From positions 1 through 51,414 of the forward strand of contig CAXBCF010000022.1 in NCBI GenBank assembly GCA_963973975.1: a stretch of DNA of 51,414 nt. Reading direction: 5' to 3'. Shown in pieces: positions 51,364-51,414 of this stretch. A program made the translations under genes and the position numbers. Source of the stretch: UBA1494_A sp963973975 (lineage in GTDB: Bacteria; Bacteroidota; Bacteroidia; Flavobacteriales_E; Vicingaceae). The notes below the pieces were generated by a model that saw only the letters and a list, made by a program, of their open reading frames with translations, had not been told where the DNA came from and did not search any database. Within the stretch, counting starts at the first letter, position 1; each line of letters opens with the position of its first letter.

Positions 51364-51414
51364 ATGATTAATCCTGAATTTGGTTGTCACATTTAGTTCT
51401 TCGTTTTATAAAAG
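51364..51414 (-). repeat. Window-end inverted repeat, right copy
   Basis: It is the exact reverse complement of 5-55 and extends to the last base of the window. The preceding 26 bases (51338-51363) also resemble the left flank in inverted form, without the 5-base insertion. Confidence 0.9.

Overview
The window is AT-rich and codes densely on both strands. It comes from a member of the Bacteroidota, most likely Flavobacteriales or a close relative. The evidence is a type IX secretion (T9SS) locus (PorV-like, gingipain-type sortase, C-terminal sorting domains with YPNP motifs), lipoproteins with short Bacteroidetes-style lipoboxes, a DUF5686-type carboxypeptidase-regulatory-like outer membrane protein, weak Shine-Dalgarno signals, and several spacers with matches to the Bacteroidetes -7 promoter box TAnnTTTG. 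Genus cannot be read from the sequence. No tRNA, rRNA, CRISPR array, transposase gene or prophage was seen.

Left part (1-16.2 kb), mostly housekeeping and stress genes: a TMTC-like membrane glycosyltransferase with TPRs, a front-end fatty acid desaturase, an SOS-type umuD-umuC operon, a TPR protein, a short-chain NAD(P)-binding protein, a trkH-trkA potassium uptake pair, a YceI protein, dinB (second Y-family polymerase), an outer membrane barrel, two small lipoproteins, two metal ABC permeases (one fused to a DtxR/MntR-like metal-sensor domain), and an alpha/beta hydrolase.

Middle part (16.2-28.5 kb): an ABC-F ATPase, a small secreted protein bounded by REP-like inverted repeats, recQ divergent from kdsD, kdsD overlapping tatC, a DUF5686-type outer membrane protein, lptB, then purS and pssA on the other strand, and a TPR lipoprotein followed by a second REP-like element. 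Envelope biogenesis is a recurring theme: Kdo supply (kdsD), LPS transport (lptB), Tat export (tatC), phosphatidylserine synthesis (pssA), lipoprotein acylation (lnt).

Right part (28.8-47.8 kb), the T9SS region: a remnant of a surface-protein module, a 3169-residue secreted beta-solenoid-type protein with a LamG-like head and a T9SS C-terminal domain, a PorV-like outer membrane protein, a 1662-residue C25-family sortase (PorU2/long PorU type), a small barrel-like protein, and a secreted endonuclease I with a T9SS tail. The layout suggests surface-display machinery next to a very large cargo. The last 3.6 kb hold lnt, hemH and a membrane protein/XRE regulator pair preceded by a perfect 32-bp palindrome.

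Non-coding structure is the least ordinary part of the window. The two window ends carry the same 51-bp sequence in inverted orientation. There are two full copies and one solo end of a GGACTTnnAGTCC-based REP/MITE-like element, two diverged copies of another hairpin repeat (5.7 kb and 39.0 kb), and several perfect palindromes in divergent or leader spacers.
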